From the NCBI RefSeq assembly GCF_044197065.1, contig NZ_JBIQOI010000006.1, positions 1 to 64,000 of the forward strand: a DNA stretch of 64,000 nt, written 5' to 3'. The notes beneath the pieces are model-generated. The model was not told the DNA's origin. It searched no databases and saw only the letters and a program-made list of their open reading frames with translations. Both the position numbers and the translations under genes were made by a program. This DNA comes from Kluyvera ascorbata_C. Lineage in GTDB: Bacteria; Pseudomonadota; Gammaproteobacteria; Enterobacterales; Enterobacteriaceae. Below are positions 1-7,865 of this stretch, in pieces. Position 1 is the stretch's first letter; the number at the start of each line of letters is the position of its first letter.

Positions 1-48
1 ATGGTAGTGTGGGGTCTCCCCATGCGAGAGTAGGGAACTGCCAGGCAT
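1..48 (+). rRNA. rrf: 5S ribosomal RNA, 3' end only
   Basis: The first 48 bases match the 3' portion of the enterobacterial 5S rRNA, including the terminal stem strand ending gccaggcat. The rest of the gene, and presumably the rrn operon, lies upstream of the window. A rho-independent terminator follows 12 bases later. Confidence 0.95.
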
Positions 49-60
49 CAATTAGTGAAG

Positions 61-88
61 AAGCCCATCCTGACGGATGGGCTTTTTT
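61..88 (+). terminator. Terminator of the rRNA operon
   Basis: A 10-bp perfect stem (aagcccatcc / ggatgggctt) with a 4-base loop is followed by a run of T. It lies directly after the 5S gene, as in E. coli rrn operons. Confidence 0.93.
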
Positions 89-120
89 GCGTCTGTACCA
101 AATGAAAGTACGGTGATGTT

Positions 121-240
121 CCCGGGGTCACTACGTTCGCCCGGGCTACAGACGGCGCTGGTCGCCCGGACGAGGCGTTCAGCCGACTCCGGGATGGTGC
201 ACACTGCCGGATGGCGGCGAAAACGCCTTATCCGGCCTAC
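121..240. repeat. REP-type palindromic repeats (BIME-like)
   Basis: The segment holds two kinds of enterobacterial REP motif: a cccgg...cccgggctac type at 121-150 and a gccggatggcg...cgccttatccggcctac type at 206-240. It lies between the rrn terminator and the convergent 3' end of yhhJ, a usual REP position. Confidence 0.8.
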
Positions 241-245
241 AAATC

Positions 246-1370
246 TTATGCCATTTCCCCAATCGTCTTACGAAAACGTACCAGCGCAATCCCAAAGAAT
301 GCTCCGCCAATCGCCAGCAGCGTTAAAAACTGCGGCCAAACGATAGCAAAATCCGCACCGCGATAAAGAATAGCCTGCGCCAGGCTCACGAAATGCGTCG
401 TAGGCATGGTGAGCATAATGTCCTGCACCAGCTGTGGCATACTCTCTCTCGGCGTCGAACCGCCGGACAACATCTGCAGCGGCAGCAATACGAGGATCAT
501 CAACAACCCCAGTTGTGGCATTGACCGGGCAATCGTCCCCATAAAAATGCCGATCGACGTGGTCGCAAACAGACTTAGCGCAACCCCCAGCATAAACAGT
601 GGCACCGATCCTTCTATTGGCACTTGCAGGATCCCCTGCACCATCAGCATCAACGACAGCCCCGACACCACCAGAACCACCAGTCCCATCGACCAGACCT
701 TGGCGAGCATAATCTCAAACGGCGTCACCGGCATCACCAGCAGGTGCTCAACCGTGCCGTGCTCTCGCTCTCGGATCAATGCCGATCCGGTGAGCACGAT
801 CGCCAGCATCGTAATGTTATTGATGATCGCCATCACTGCGCCAAAACGTGCCTGCTCAAGATTCGGGTTAAAGCGCATCCTCACTGCCAGCTCCACCGGC
901 AGCGCACTGTTATCCCGATACCGCGCCACGAAGCTGTTCACCTCCCCGGTGATGATGTTCTGGATATAACTATTGCCGGTAAATGCCTGGCTCATGCGGG
1001 TGGCATCGACGTTAACCTGCAAATCCGGCTGCCTTCCTGCCAGTACATCCCGTTGAAAATTAGGTGGAATATTGATGGCGAAGGTATAGCGCCCGGCATC
1101 CAGCCCTGCGTCCATCTCGTCGGCGGTAATCAGCTCGGGTTCAAGGAACCACGGCCGATAGAAGCCGTTGATAATCCGCGACGAAAGCTGCGATTTATCC
1201 ATATCGGCGATAGCAATCGGCGCCAGATGCAGCGAGCCCGGCATCACCGTTGCCGAAGAGTAGACCGAAACGGTAAAGGCGAACACAATCAGCGTCAGCA
1301 TCGCCTTATCGCCTAACAGGCTGCGCAATTCCTTCACGCCGAGGTTATAAATATTGCGTAATCCGCGCAT
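246..1370 (-). CDS. yhhJ: YhhJ, ABC-2 type membrane permease of the RbbA system
   Basis: Inner-membrane ABC-2 permease of 374 residues, very close to E. coli YhhJ. It has one N-terminal membrane segment (about 20-40), a large periplasmic domain, and a cluster of membrane helices from about 180 to the end; the segment LIREREHGTVEHLLVMP is the typical ABC-2 coupling region. The start at 1370 matches the E. coli N-terminus (MR.LRNI.NLG). The longer upstream start would read into rbbA and is rejected. Its start overlaps the rbbA stop (TGATG), so translation is probably coupled. It is the last gene of yhiI-rbbA-yhhJ. Its substrate is unknown. Confidence 0.93.
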   Translation of the reverse strand: MRGLRNIYNLGVKELRSLLGDKAMLTLIVFAFTVSVYSSATVMPGSLHLAPIAIADMDKSQLSSRIINGFYRPWFLEPELITADEMDAGLDAGRYTFAINIPPNFQRDVLAGRQPDLQVNVDATRMSQAFTGNSYIQNIITGEVNSFVARYRDNSALPVELAVRMRFNPNLEQARFGAVMAIINNITMLAIVLTGSALIREREHGTVEHLLVMPVTPFEIMLAKVWSMGLVVLVVSGLSLMLMVQGILQVPIEGSVPLFMLGVALSLFATTSIGIFMGTIARSMPQLGLLMILVLLPLQMLSGGSTPRESMPQLVQDIMLTMPTTHFVSLAQAILYRGADFAIVWPQFLTLLAIGGAFFGIALVRFRKTIGEMA

Positions 1371-4099
1371 CATCCCTCCTGTTTTTTCAGCAGCCACACG
1401 CTTAATCCCAGCACCAGCGGCACGGCAATCAGGAGCGGAATGAACGAGGCCCACAGGTCACCTAGCCCCAGCGCTTTAGAGAAGGTGCCGCGGGCGATGG
1501 TCAGAAAGTGGCTGGTCGGGTAAATCTGGCCAATCCAGCGGCCTGGCCCTTCAAGCGACGCGACCGGATCGATCATCCCGGAGAACTGGGTGGCCGGAAT
1601 CAGCGTAATGATCGCCGTCCCGAAGATGGCCGCAATCTGGCTCTTCATAAAGGTGGAGATCAACAGCCCCAGCCCGGTGGCGATGGTGACATACAGCAGC
1701 GCCGCCAGCGTCAGCGTCAGGAAACTCCCCTTATGCTGCACGCCAAAAACGAACACCGATAGCGCGCAGAGCAGCAAGAAGTTGAACATCCCGAGCACGA
1801 TGTAAGGCATCTGCTTACCGAGTAAAAACTCGGTGCGGGTGGTGGGCGTCACGTACAGGTTGATGATCGAACCCAGCTCTTTCTCCCGTACCACGCTCAG
1901 CGCGCTGAGCATCGCCGGGATCATCATCAGCAGCAGCGGGATCACCGCTGGAACGATCGCCGGAAGGCTCTTCACATCCGGGTTATAGCGATAGCGTGTC
2001 TCGATAGAAATCAATGAGGTATCGCGATTGGCGGAAGGCTGCCGTCCGGCCATCTCCTGTAACCACGAAAGGTGCATCGCCTGCACGTAGCCGCGTACCG
2101 TTTCTGCGCGGTTTGGCATCGCGCCGTCAACCCATACGCCTATCTTTACCGGCGTACCGCGGGCAATATCGCGACCAAAGTTTGGCGGAATTTCGATAGC
2201 GACCGCCAGTTCGCCATCGCGCATTCGGCGGTCCAGTTCATCGTAGCTGTGCAGCGGCGGCTGCTCGATAAAATAGCGCGAGCCGGCAATGTTCTGCGAC
2301 CAGCCCTGGCTGCTGACCGTTTGGTCGCGGTCGAGCACCGCAAAGCGCAGATCCTCTACGTCCATGCTGATCCCATAGCCCATGATAAACATCAGGATCA
2401 CCGTTCCCAGCAGCGCCAGCGTCGATCGCACCGGATCGCGGCGCAGTTCCAGCGCTTCACGGCGGCTGTAGCTGAACAGGCGACGCAGACTAAAGGCCTG
2501 ACGCGGCGGTTCGCTCTCGGGTTTAACGGGAACATCCACCATTTCCGCAACCGGAACGGGGTCGGAAGCCTCCTGTAAGTAGGCAATAAATGCCTCTTCC
2601 AGCGTGGCCGCGCCGCGTTTTTCGACCAGTGTCTGCGGCGTATCGCTCGCCAGCACTTTGCCCGCGTGCATCAGCGAAATACGGTCGCAGCGCTCGGCCT
2701 CGTTCATAAAGTGGGTGGAGATAAAGATGGTGACCTTATCCTGGCGCGCCAGGTCGACCATCAGCTGCCAGAACATATCGCGGGCCACCGGGTCCACGCC
2801 GGAGGTCGGTTCGTCGAGGATCAGCATCTCCGGGCGATGAATAACCGCCACCGCCAGCGACAGACGCTGGCGAATACCGAGCGGCAGCGCGGCGGGCAGG
2901 GCGTTCTCCACTTCGGCGAGCATAAAACGCTGGCTCATTTCGGCAACCCGTGCGGGAATTTCGTCATCCGGGATATGGAACAACTTCGCGTGCAGCTCCA
3001 GGTTCTGCCGTACGCTCAGCTCGCTGTAGAGCGAAAAGGCCTGCGACATATAGCCCACCCGGCGACGAGTCTCGATATCTTTTGGATCGACCGGCTGACC
3101 AAACAGCCAGGCTTCCCCTTCACTGGCGGGCAGCAGCCCGGTCAGCATCTTCATGGTGGTGGACTTACCGCAGCCGTTGGAGCCGAGAAAGCCGAAAATC
3201 TCGCCGCGGGCGATACGAAAGTTCACGTGATCCACCGCGACAAAGTTGCCAAAGCGCATGGTCAGCCCCCGCGCTTCAATGGCGATTTCTTCTTCGCGGG
3301 TATCGCGCGGTGGGATGACAACCTGCTGGTGTGCCTTGCGCTGCGCCTCCGGCAGCAGGGCAATAAACGCCTGTTCCAGCGTCTGGCTGTTGGTGTGGGT
3401 ACGCAGTTGTTCCGCGCTGCCGGTGGCCAGCACTTCCCCGGCGTTCATGGCAACCAGCCAGTCGAAGCGCTCTGCTTCTTCCATATAGGCGGTGGCGACC
3501 AGCACGCTCATCTCCGGCTGGCGTTCGCGGATGCTGTCGATAAGCGCCCAGAACTGCGAACGAGAAAGCGGGTCCACGCCGGTGGTGGGTTCATCAAGGA
3601 TCAGTAACTGCGGATCGTGGATCAGCGCACAGCACAGGCCAAGCTTTTGCTTCATCCCGCCGGAGAGTTTTCCCGCCGGGCGGTCGCGGAACGGTGCCAG
3701 CCCGGTGCTTTGCAGCAGTTCGTCAATGCGCGCTTCGCGCTCGCTTTTATCGTGACCAAACAGCCGCGCGAAGAAGTCGACGTTCTCGTAGACCGACAGA
3801 GTGTGATAGAGGTTTTTGCCCAGCCCCTGCGGCATCCAGGCGATTTTTGGGCAGACATCGCGGCGGTGCCGGGCATCGCGCATGTCGCCGCCGAGCACCA
3901 TCACGTTGCCTTGCTCAATCACTCGCGCACCGGCAATCAGAGACAGCAGGCTCGATTTGCCCACCCCATCCGGGCCAATGAGTCCCACCATACGGCGGGA
4001 AGGGATGGTCAGCGTGATATCGTGCAGCGCGACGGTCGCGCCAAAATGCTGGCCGACGTGCTCCAGCCGGGCGACGGCGGGGTGGATATCCTGTTTCAT
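1370..4099 (-). CDS. rbbA: RbbA, ribosome-associated ATPase fused to an ABC-2 permease
   Basis: Protein of 909 residues, close in length to E. coli RbbA. It has two ABC ATPase domains in tandem (first Walker A GPDGVGKS at 42-49, second GSNGCGKST near 320; signature LSGGMKQ in the first and a degenerate LGIRQRLS in the second), then a C-terminal ABC-2 permease of about 370 residues. E. coli RbbA binds ribosomes and has ribosome-stimulated ATPase activity. Here it sits with a HlyD-type adaptor and YhhJ, which suggests a membrane-anchored complex. The ATG at 4099 overlaps the yhiI stop as ATGA; the start at 4132 is upstream of this coupled start and less likely. Confidence 0.93.
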   Translation of the reverse strand: MKQDIHPAVARLEHVGQHFGATVALHDITLTIPSRRMVGLIGPDGVGKSSLLSLIAGARVIEQGNVMVLGGDMRDARHRRDVCPKIAWMPQGLGKNLYHTLSVYENVDFFARLFGHDKSEREARIDELLQSTGLAPFRDRPAGKLSGGMKQKLGLCCALIHDPQLLILDEPTTGVDPLSRSQFWALIDSIRERQPEMSVLVATAYMEEAERFDWLVAMNAGEVLATGSAEQLRTHTNSQTLEQAFIALLPEAQRKAHQQVVIPPRDTREEEIAIEARGLTMRFGNFVAVDHVNFRIARGEIFGFLGSNGCGKSTTMKMLTGLLPASEGEAWLFGQPVDPKDIETRRRVGYMSQAFSLYSELSVRQNLELHAKLFHIPDDEIPARVAEMSQRFMLAEVENALPAALPLGIRQRLSLAVAVIHRPEMLILDEPTSGVDPVARDMFWQLMVDLARQDKVTIFISTHFMNEAERCDRISLMHAGKVLASDTPQTLVEKRGAATLEEAFIAYLQEASDPVPVAEMVDVPVKPESEPPRQAFSLRRLFSYSRREALELRRDPVRSTLALLGTVILMFIMGYGISMDVEDLRFAVLDRDQTVSSQGWSQNIAGSRYFIEQPPLHSYDELDRRMRDGELAVAIEIPPNFGRDIARGTPVKIGVWVDGAMPNRAETVRGYVQAMHLSWLQEMAGRQPSANRDTSLISIETRYRYNPDVKSLPAIVPAVIPLLLMMIPAMLSALSVVREKELGSIINLYVTPTTRTEFLLGKQMPYIVLGMFNFLLLCALSVFVFGVQHKGSFLTLTLAALLYVTIATGLGLLISTFMKSQIAAIFGTAIITLIPATQFSGMIDPVASLEGPGRWIGQIYPTSHFLTIARGTFSKALGLGDLWASFIPLLIAVPLVLGLSVWLLKKQEG

Positions 4100-5163
4100 T
4101 GCGGCAACCTCACCATCAACGCGGCAGGCCACGGCTGTTGGTTATCCAGCCGTACGTAGGCCATCCCCGGCAGGCCGGTTTTCACATACTCAAGGTGCTC
4201 GGCCAGCAGCTCTGGCGGAATGCGCGCTTTGACGCGGAACATCAGCTTAAGCCGCTCATCGCTGGTTTCGACAGTTTTCGGTGTGAACTGAGCAACGCTT
4301 GCCACAAAGCTGATATTGGCGGGGATCACCAGATCCGGCGCGGCATCGAGGATGATGCGCACCTCGCTGCCGATGGCGAGCAGTCCGGCCTGCTCGGTGG
4401 GCAGGAAGAAGGTCATGTAGACGTCGGCTAGGTCGACCATATTCAGCACGCGCCCCCCGGCGGCCAGCACTTCGCCCGGCTCGGCTACGCGGTACTGGAT
4501 GCGTCCATCGCGTGGGGCTTTCAGTTCGCTATCGTCGATATCGGCCATGATACGGCGTTCGGTGGCCTGGGCAGCTTCGACGCGGGTTTGCGCCTGGATG
4601 ATGCTGGTACGGGCGGCTTCAATGGCGGCGCGGGCAGCAGAAACCTGCGCGCGGGCGGACTCGAGTGCCGCCCTGCCACTTTCGGCGGCGGCACGGTCAT
4701 CGTCGAGCTGCTGGGCGGAGACGGCGCCGCGCTGCGACAGCGTGCTGGAACGGGCGTGACGTTTGGAAGTAGAGTCCAGCTCTGCCTGGCGCTGTTTGAC
4801 GATGGCTTCGCTGGCGCGCATTTCACTCTGACGCTGATCCAACAGAGCTTTGGCGGCGGCGACGGCGCTCTGCGCCTCTTTAATCTGTGCGGCTGCTTCC
4901 AGGCGCTGCTCGTTCAGCACCCGCGTGTCCATGCGGGCCAGCACCTCACCCTGACGGACAAACTGCCCCTCTTTGACGATGATTGATTCGATACGTCCGG
5001 CGGTCTTGGTGGCAATGTCCACTTCCGTGGCTTCAATTCTGCCGTTGCTGCTGGCGAACCCTGCTGGTAACCCCGGCGGACGAAGCATCCACCACGCCAC
5101 GGCGGCAATCACCACCGCGATACCGACGATATACCAGGCCCAATGCTGCTTGAATTTGTCCAT
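4096..5163 (-). CDS. yhiI: YhiI, HlyD/EmrA-type periplasmic adaptor
   Basis: Protein of 355 residues, the same length as E. coli YhiI. One N-terminal membrane anchor (about 11-27) is followed by a biotinyl-lipoyl half-motif, a long Ala/Gln/Arg-rich coiled-coil hairpin (about 75-185), the second lipoyl half and a beta-barrel domain. This is the architecture of membrane fusion proteins linking an inner-membrane exporter to the periplasm or outer membrane. It is the first gene of the yhiI-rbbA-yhhJ operon. The 260-bp gap upstream should hold the promoter, but I see no convincing -35/-10 pair. Confidence 0.92.
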   Translation of the reverse strand: MDKFKQHWAWYIVGIAVVIAAVAWWMLRPPGLPAGFASSNGRIEATEVDIATKTAGRIESIIVKEGQFVRQGEVLARMDTRVLNEQRLEAAAQIKEAQSAVAAAKALLDQRQSEMRASEAIVKQRQAELDSTSKRHARSSTLSQRGAVSAQQLDDDRAAAESGRAALESARAQVSAARAAIEAARTSIIQAQTRVEAAQATERRIMADIDDSELKAPRDGRIQYRVAEPGEVLAAGGRVLNMVDLADVYMTFFLPTEQAGLLAIGSEVRIILDAAPDLVIPANISFVASVAQFTPKTVETSDERLKLMFRVKARIPPELLAEHLEYVKTGLPGMAYVRLDNQQPWPAALMVRLPQ

Positions 5164-5388
5164 ACGCTACCCGCTCTGTTCCCTGTTGCTGAGTGCGCGC
5201 GTTTCGTCTTGAAAGAAAGGAAAGGATGCTGTGAAGAGTGCTACTCATGTGGTCATCGTCAGCAATCCTGGCCGTAAATGAAACACGCATAAATATAGCT
5301 ACTGTCAATGTCATACTAACACCGGCATTCAGTATGTCCATGCCGTTAACATGGGTTTGCGGAAGCATTAACACAATTAATCAAAGTG

Positions 5389-5420
5389 GATGAGAGCTCG
5401 GCAACGCCTGAGCCCTCATC
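5389..5420 (-). terminator. Probable terminator after trpS2
   Basis: An interrupted hairpin (gatgag + gctc paired with gagc + ctcatc, 10-base loop) lies just past the trpS2 stop. The tail on the minus strand is only moderately T-rich, so efficiency is uncertain. Confidence 0.55.
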
Positions 5421-5424
5421 GCGT

Positions 5425-6432
5425 TCAGAATAGCACCGGCAGCCCAAGCCCGCGTTTAACCGCGTGCAGCGTCTGCTGAGTGACCTCGTGCGCCCGTTCG
5501 CTGCCCTGGCGCAGCAGTTCCAGCAGCATGCCTTTATCCTGAATCACGGTCGCACGGCGTTCACGGATAGGAGCCAGCAGTTCCTGTAAGCACGCTTCCA
5601 GCACGTTTTTGCACTGTCGGTCTCCCAGTCCGCCCTGCTGGTAGTGCGCCTTCATGTCTGCGACCAGCGCTTTATCGGGATGGAATGCATCGAGATAGGT
5701 GAAGACCACGTTGCCGTCGACTTGCCCTGGGTCGGCTACGCGCAGGTGGTTGGGGTCGGTGTACATGGCGCTCACCGCCTGATGGATCTCTGACTCGCTG
5801 GCGCTCAGGGTCAGCGTATTGCCGAGCGATTTCGACATCTTCGCGCCGCCATCAATGCCCGGCAGACGGCTGACGTCGCTCAGCAGCGCTTTGCAGTGGC
5901 GCAGCACCGGCTCGGTGGTCAGGCTATTCATCTTGTGTACGATCTCGTTGGTTTGCTCGATCATCGGCAGCTGATCGTCGCCCACCGGCACGAGATCGGC
6001 GTTAAAGGCGGTAATGTCGGCGGCCTGGCTAATCGGATAGGCCATAAAGCCGACCGGCAGCGAGCGGGAGAAACCTTTCTGCGCAATCTCGTTTTTCACC
6101 GTCGGGTTACGCTCTACGCGCGCCACGGTGACGATATTCATATACAGCGCGGTCAACTCCGCCAGCGCGGGCAGGGCGGATTGCAGGCAGATGGTGGTGC
6201 GGCTCGGGTCAATGCCCACCGCCAGATAGTCGGCCATCACTTCCAGAATATGGTGACTGATTTTTTGCGGATTGCTGCCGTTGTCGGTCAACCCCTGCAG
6301 GTCGGCAATCAGAATAAACTGCTGATGTTCATGCTGTAGTTGCACGCGCTGGCGCAGTGAGCCGACGTAGTGGCCGAGATGCAGTTGGCCGGTTGGACGG
6401 TCGCCGGTCAGGATAGTATGGGTGGTGTTCAT
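5425..6432 (-). CDS. trpS2: Second tryptophan--tRNA ligase (TrpRS II type)
   Basis: Class I aminoacyl-tRNA synthetase of 335 residues. The ATP-binding HIGH-like motif is HLGH (about 18-21, in TGDRPTGQLHLGHYVGS) and the KMSKS loop is KMSKSLG (about 199-205). It is clearly diverged from the housekeeping E. coli TrpS (which begins MTKPIVFSGAQPSG) and resembles the auxiliary TrpRS of Gram-positive and Deinococcus lineages. It stands alone downstream of a Trp-codon leader peptide and attenuator, so its expression should rise when charged tRNA-Trp is scarce. The start at 6432 fits the family N-terminus. Auxiliary TrpRS enzymes elsewhere give resistance to TrpRS inhibitors such as indolmycin; that role here is only inference. 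Confidence 0.9.
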   Translation of the reverse strand: MNTTHTILTGDRPTGQLHLGHYVGSLRQRVQLQHEHQQFILIADLQGLTDNGSNPQKISHHILEVMADYLAVGIDPSRTTICLQSALPALAELTALYMNIVTVARVERNPTVKNEIAQKGFSRSLPVGFMAYPISQAADITAFNADLVPVGDDQLPMIEQTNEIVHKMNSLTTEPVLRHCKALLSDVSRLPGIDGGAKMSKSLGNTLTLSASESEIHQAVSAMYTDPNHLRVADPGQVDGNVVFTYLDAFHPDKALVADMKAHYQQGGLGDRQCKNVLEACLQELLAPIRERRATVIQDKGMLLELLRQGSERAHEVTQQTLHAVKRGLGLPVLF

Positions 6433-6481
6433 CAGTCGTTCCTTATGAGATATAAAGCCGAAAGACGAGACTGAGAAACAA

Positions 6482-6546
6482 CAAAGCCGCCTTTCGGCGG
6501 CTTTGAAAAAAGATAACGTAACCCGAGCCGCCTGTTATGAAGGCAG
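6482..6546 (-). promoter_or_regulatory. Trp attenuator (alternative hairpins) in front of trpS2
   Basis: On the minus strand four segments can be traced. Segment 1 is CTGCCT (6546-6541), next to the two Trp codons. Segment 2 is CAGGCGGCT (6534-6526), segment 3 is AAAGCCGCC (6504-6496) and segment 4 is GGCGGCTTTG (6491-6482). Pairing 3:4 gives a 10-bp stem with a GAAA loop followed by TTGTTT, a terminator. Segments 2 and 4 share GGCGGCT, so 2:3 forms a 7-bp antiterminator. Segment 1 can pair with segment 2. A ribosome stalled at the Trp codons would cover segment 1 and favour 2:3. This is the classic trp/his-type attenuation layout. Confidence 0.88.
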
Positions 6547-6588
6547 CCACCAACGGTTGAAGCGGGTAACGGTCACGTTTGTGTTCAT
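6535..6588 (-). CDS. Leader peptide of trpS2 with tandem Trp codons
   Basis: Seventeen-codon reading frame MNTNVTVTRFNRWWLPS, with the Trp pair at codons 13-14 (6552-6547) and the stop 30 bases before the terminator stem. The start is preceded by AGGATAAAAAG on the minus strand, a weak but correctly placed ribosome binding site. The peptide itself probably has no function; translation speed across the Trp codons is the signal for the attenuator. I do not recall this leader from the standard set (trpL, pheL, pheM, hisL, thrL, ilvL, leuL, tnaC). Confidence 0.88.
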   Translation of the reverse strand: MNTNVTVTRFNRWWLPS

Positions 6589-6940
6589 CTTTTTATCCTG
6601 CCACCAAACCGCCTGCGCTGTCTACCCCTTCACCATAAAACGGCGTTATTTCTGAATAAGGGTACACAGAAATATATAAAAATTGTCTTTTAGTAATATT
6701 AGACTTCATTATTTTGATGGTGTAAAAATAAATAGGATTATTAATAATAGAGGCGGCATAAAACAATTAAAGGAGATTATCGACAATCAGTATGCATATA
6801 TTATGGTAACTCATCTTTTTTACTGAGTTATTTATTCGATATTTACGCAACAATACCAACGGGCGGGTTTACATACCCCCTGATGTTTCTAGAATACCCC
6901 GATGTGATAATACATTAACTCAACATAACCTACCTTCAGC
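6589..6940. other. AT-rich intergenic region between divergent trpS2 leader and yebF-like gene
   Basis: This 352-bp stretch is markedly AT-rich from about 6660 to 6850, unlike its GC-rich neighbours. It must hold the promoters of the trpS2 leader (minus) and of the small exported protein (plus). The only promoter-like element I can point to is an extended -10 (TGTGATAAT, 6903-6911) before the plus-strand gene. I found no TrpR operator and no small gene. Confidence 0.5.
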
Positions 6941-7297
6941 ATGAAAAAGACATTATTAGTGACTGCACTATTTTGTGGCCTGCTGACTGCGGGCATTTCG
7001 ACGATATGCGTTGTCCATGAAACCTTCCACGATACGACATCGGCCTGTCGTCCGGATTTTTCCCGTAAAGCGCTGCTGCGGGTGAAAGAGGACTATTTAC
7101 GCGGCCGCTTCCCGCGCTGGTATCAGGAAAAAAGTCAGCTCGGCACCATGACCCCCGAACTTCGCTTCGGCGAGGTGACTATCGAAGATGAAGAGTACCG
7201 GGTTCCTTTCACCGCGCGTGGCCCCATCACCTCGCTGGCGCGTATTGGCTTTGTTAACTGTACTTCCATGGACGTGGAGTACATGGCGGCCAGATAG
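6941..7297 (+). CDS. YebF/Cmi-family small exported protein
   Basis: Protein of 118 residues with a charged start and hydrophobic segment (MKKTLLVTALFCGLLTAGIS), predicting export. The rest aligns by eye with E. coli YebF: a Cys after the signal region (C36), the motif K.DY....RW (about 49-60), the segment VPFTARG (88-94), and a second Cys near the end (C107) before an EY...R tail. In YebF the equivalent cysteines form a disulfide. YebF is carried into the medium by E. coli; the colicin M immunity protein Cmi shares the fold. This is a diverged paralogue, not the yebF locus itself. Whether it is secreted, an inhibitor or an immunity protein cannot be told. The upstream ribosome binding site is weak. 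Confidence 0.7.
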   Translation: MKKTLLVTALFCGLLTAGISTICVVHETFHDTTSACRPDFSRKALLRVKEDYLRGRFPRWYQEKSQLGTMTPELRFGEVTIEDEEYRVPFTARGPITSLARIGFVNCTSMDVEYMAAR

Positions 7298-7339
7298 CCC
7301 CGTTTTACAATCCATGCGGTTTAGCCTCTCTGTTCCTTG

Positions 7340-7359
7340 ATACTTATCATGGTAAGTAT
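7340..7359. promoter_or_regulatory. Palindromic operator of the MarR-family regulator
   Basis: ATACTTATCATGGTAAGTAT is a 20-bp near-perfect dyad (only the central positions break symmetry), 34 bp before the marR-type start. Position and size fit a MarR/SlyA-type dimer site giving autoregulation of the regulator-pump operon. A weaker GTATTA...TGATAC dyad follows immediately at 7356-7373. Confidence 0.65.
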
Positions 7360-7392
7360 TATCGTAGTGATACGAAATAACCGGAGAGTGTG

Positions 7393-7860
7393 ATGACCGA
7401 AGATGAGCTGTTTGCCCGCCGCCCAATGGGTATGCGCATGGCGATGGTGGTACGCCAGTGGCGTTCAATCATCGATCACGCGATTACCGATACCGGCTTG
7501 ACCCAGTCTAGCTGGACGGTACTAATGCAGCTTCATCAGTTGGGTGACAACGTTTCGGTCAGTGAGCTTGCACAGACGCAGGGTATTGAAATGCCGCCGC
7601 TGATGCGCACGCTCACGTTACTGGAACAGCAGGGCTACCTGCAGCGCACCGTCTCACCGTACGACAAACGCATTCGCCTGCTGACGCTCACCGACGAAGG
7701 TCGGGCTGTGCTCCAGACGCTAAATCAGGTGATTGAAGCCTTCCAGACGCGCGTCGCCAACGGCATTCCCGCCGACGACATCGCGAAGTTTAGCGACACC
7801 CTGAATCAAATAGCCTGCAATCTGCGGAATATCCGCGAAGAAAATAATAAAACCGACTAA
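7393..7860 (+). CDS. MarR/SlyA-family transcriptional regulator
   Basis: Winged-helix regulator of 155 residues with a central MarR domain: helices around LTQSSWTVLMQLHQLG, recognition region VSELAQTQGIEMPPLMRTLTLLEQQGYLQR, and the wing SPYDKRIRLLTLTDEG. The ATG at 7393 is preferred to the overlapping GTG at 7390; GGAGAG lies just upstream. It is followed after 5 bp by a HlyD-type adaptor and then a DUF2955 membrane protein, so it most likely represses this efflux operon in response to an aromatic or phenolic ligand, as many SlyA-like proteins do. The ligand is unknown. Confidence 0.88.
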   Translation: MTEDELFARRPMGMRMAMVVRQWRSIIDHAITDTGLTQSSWTVLMQLHQLGDNVSVSELAQTQGIEMPPLMRTLTLLEQQGYLQRTVSPYDKRIRLLTLTDEGRAVLQTLNQVIEAFQTRVANGIPADDIAKFSDTLNQIACNLRNIREENNKTD

Positions 7861-7865
7861 ACACC

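Noticed and set aside
2666..3607. A 313-codon plus-strand frame opposite rbbA
   Set aside because: Antisense shadow of the two conserved ATPase domains; no start signal or domain.
6589..6680. TrpR operator in front of the trpS2 leader
   Set aside because: I looked for a CTAGTTAACTAG-like dyad and found none; control seems to rest on attenuation.
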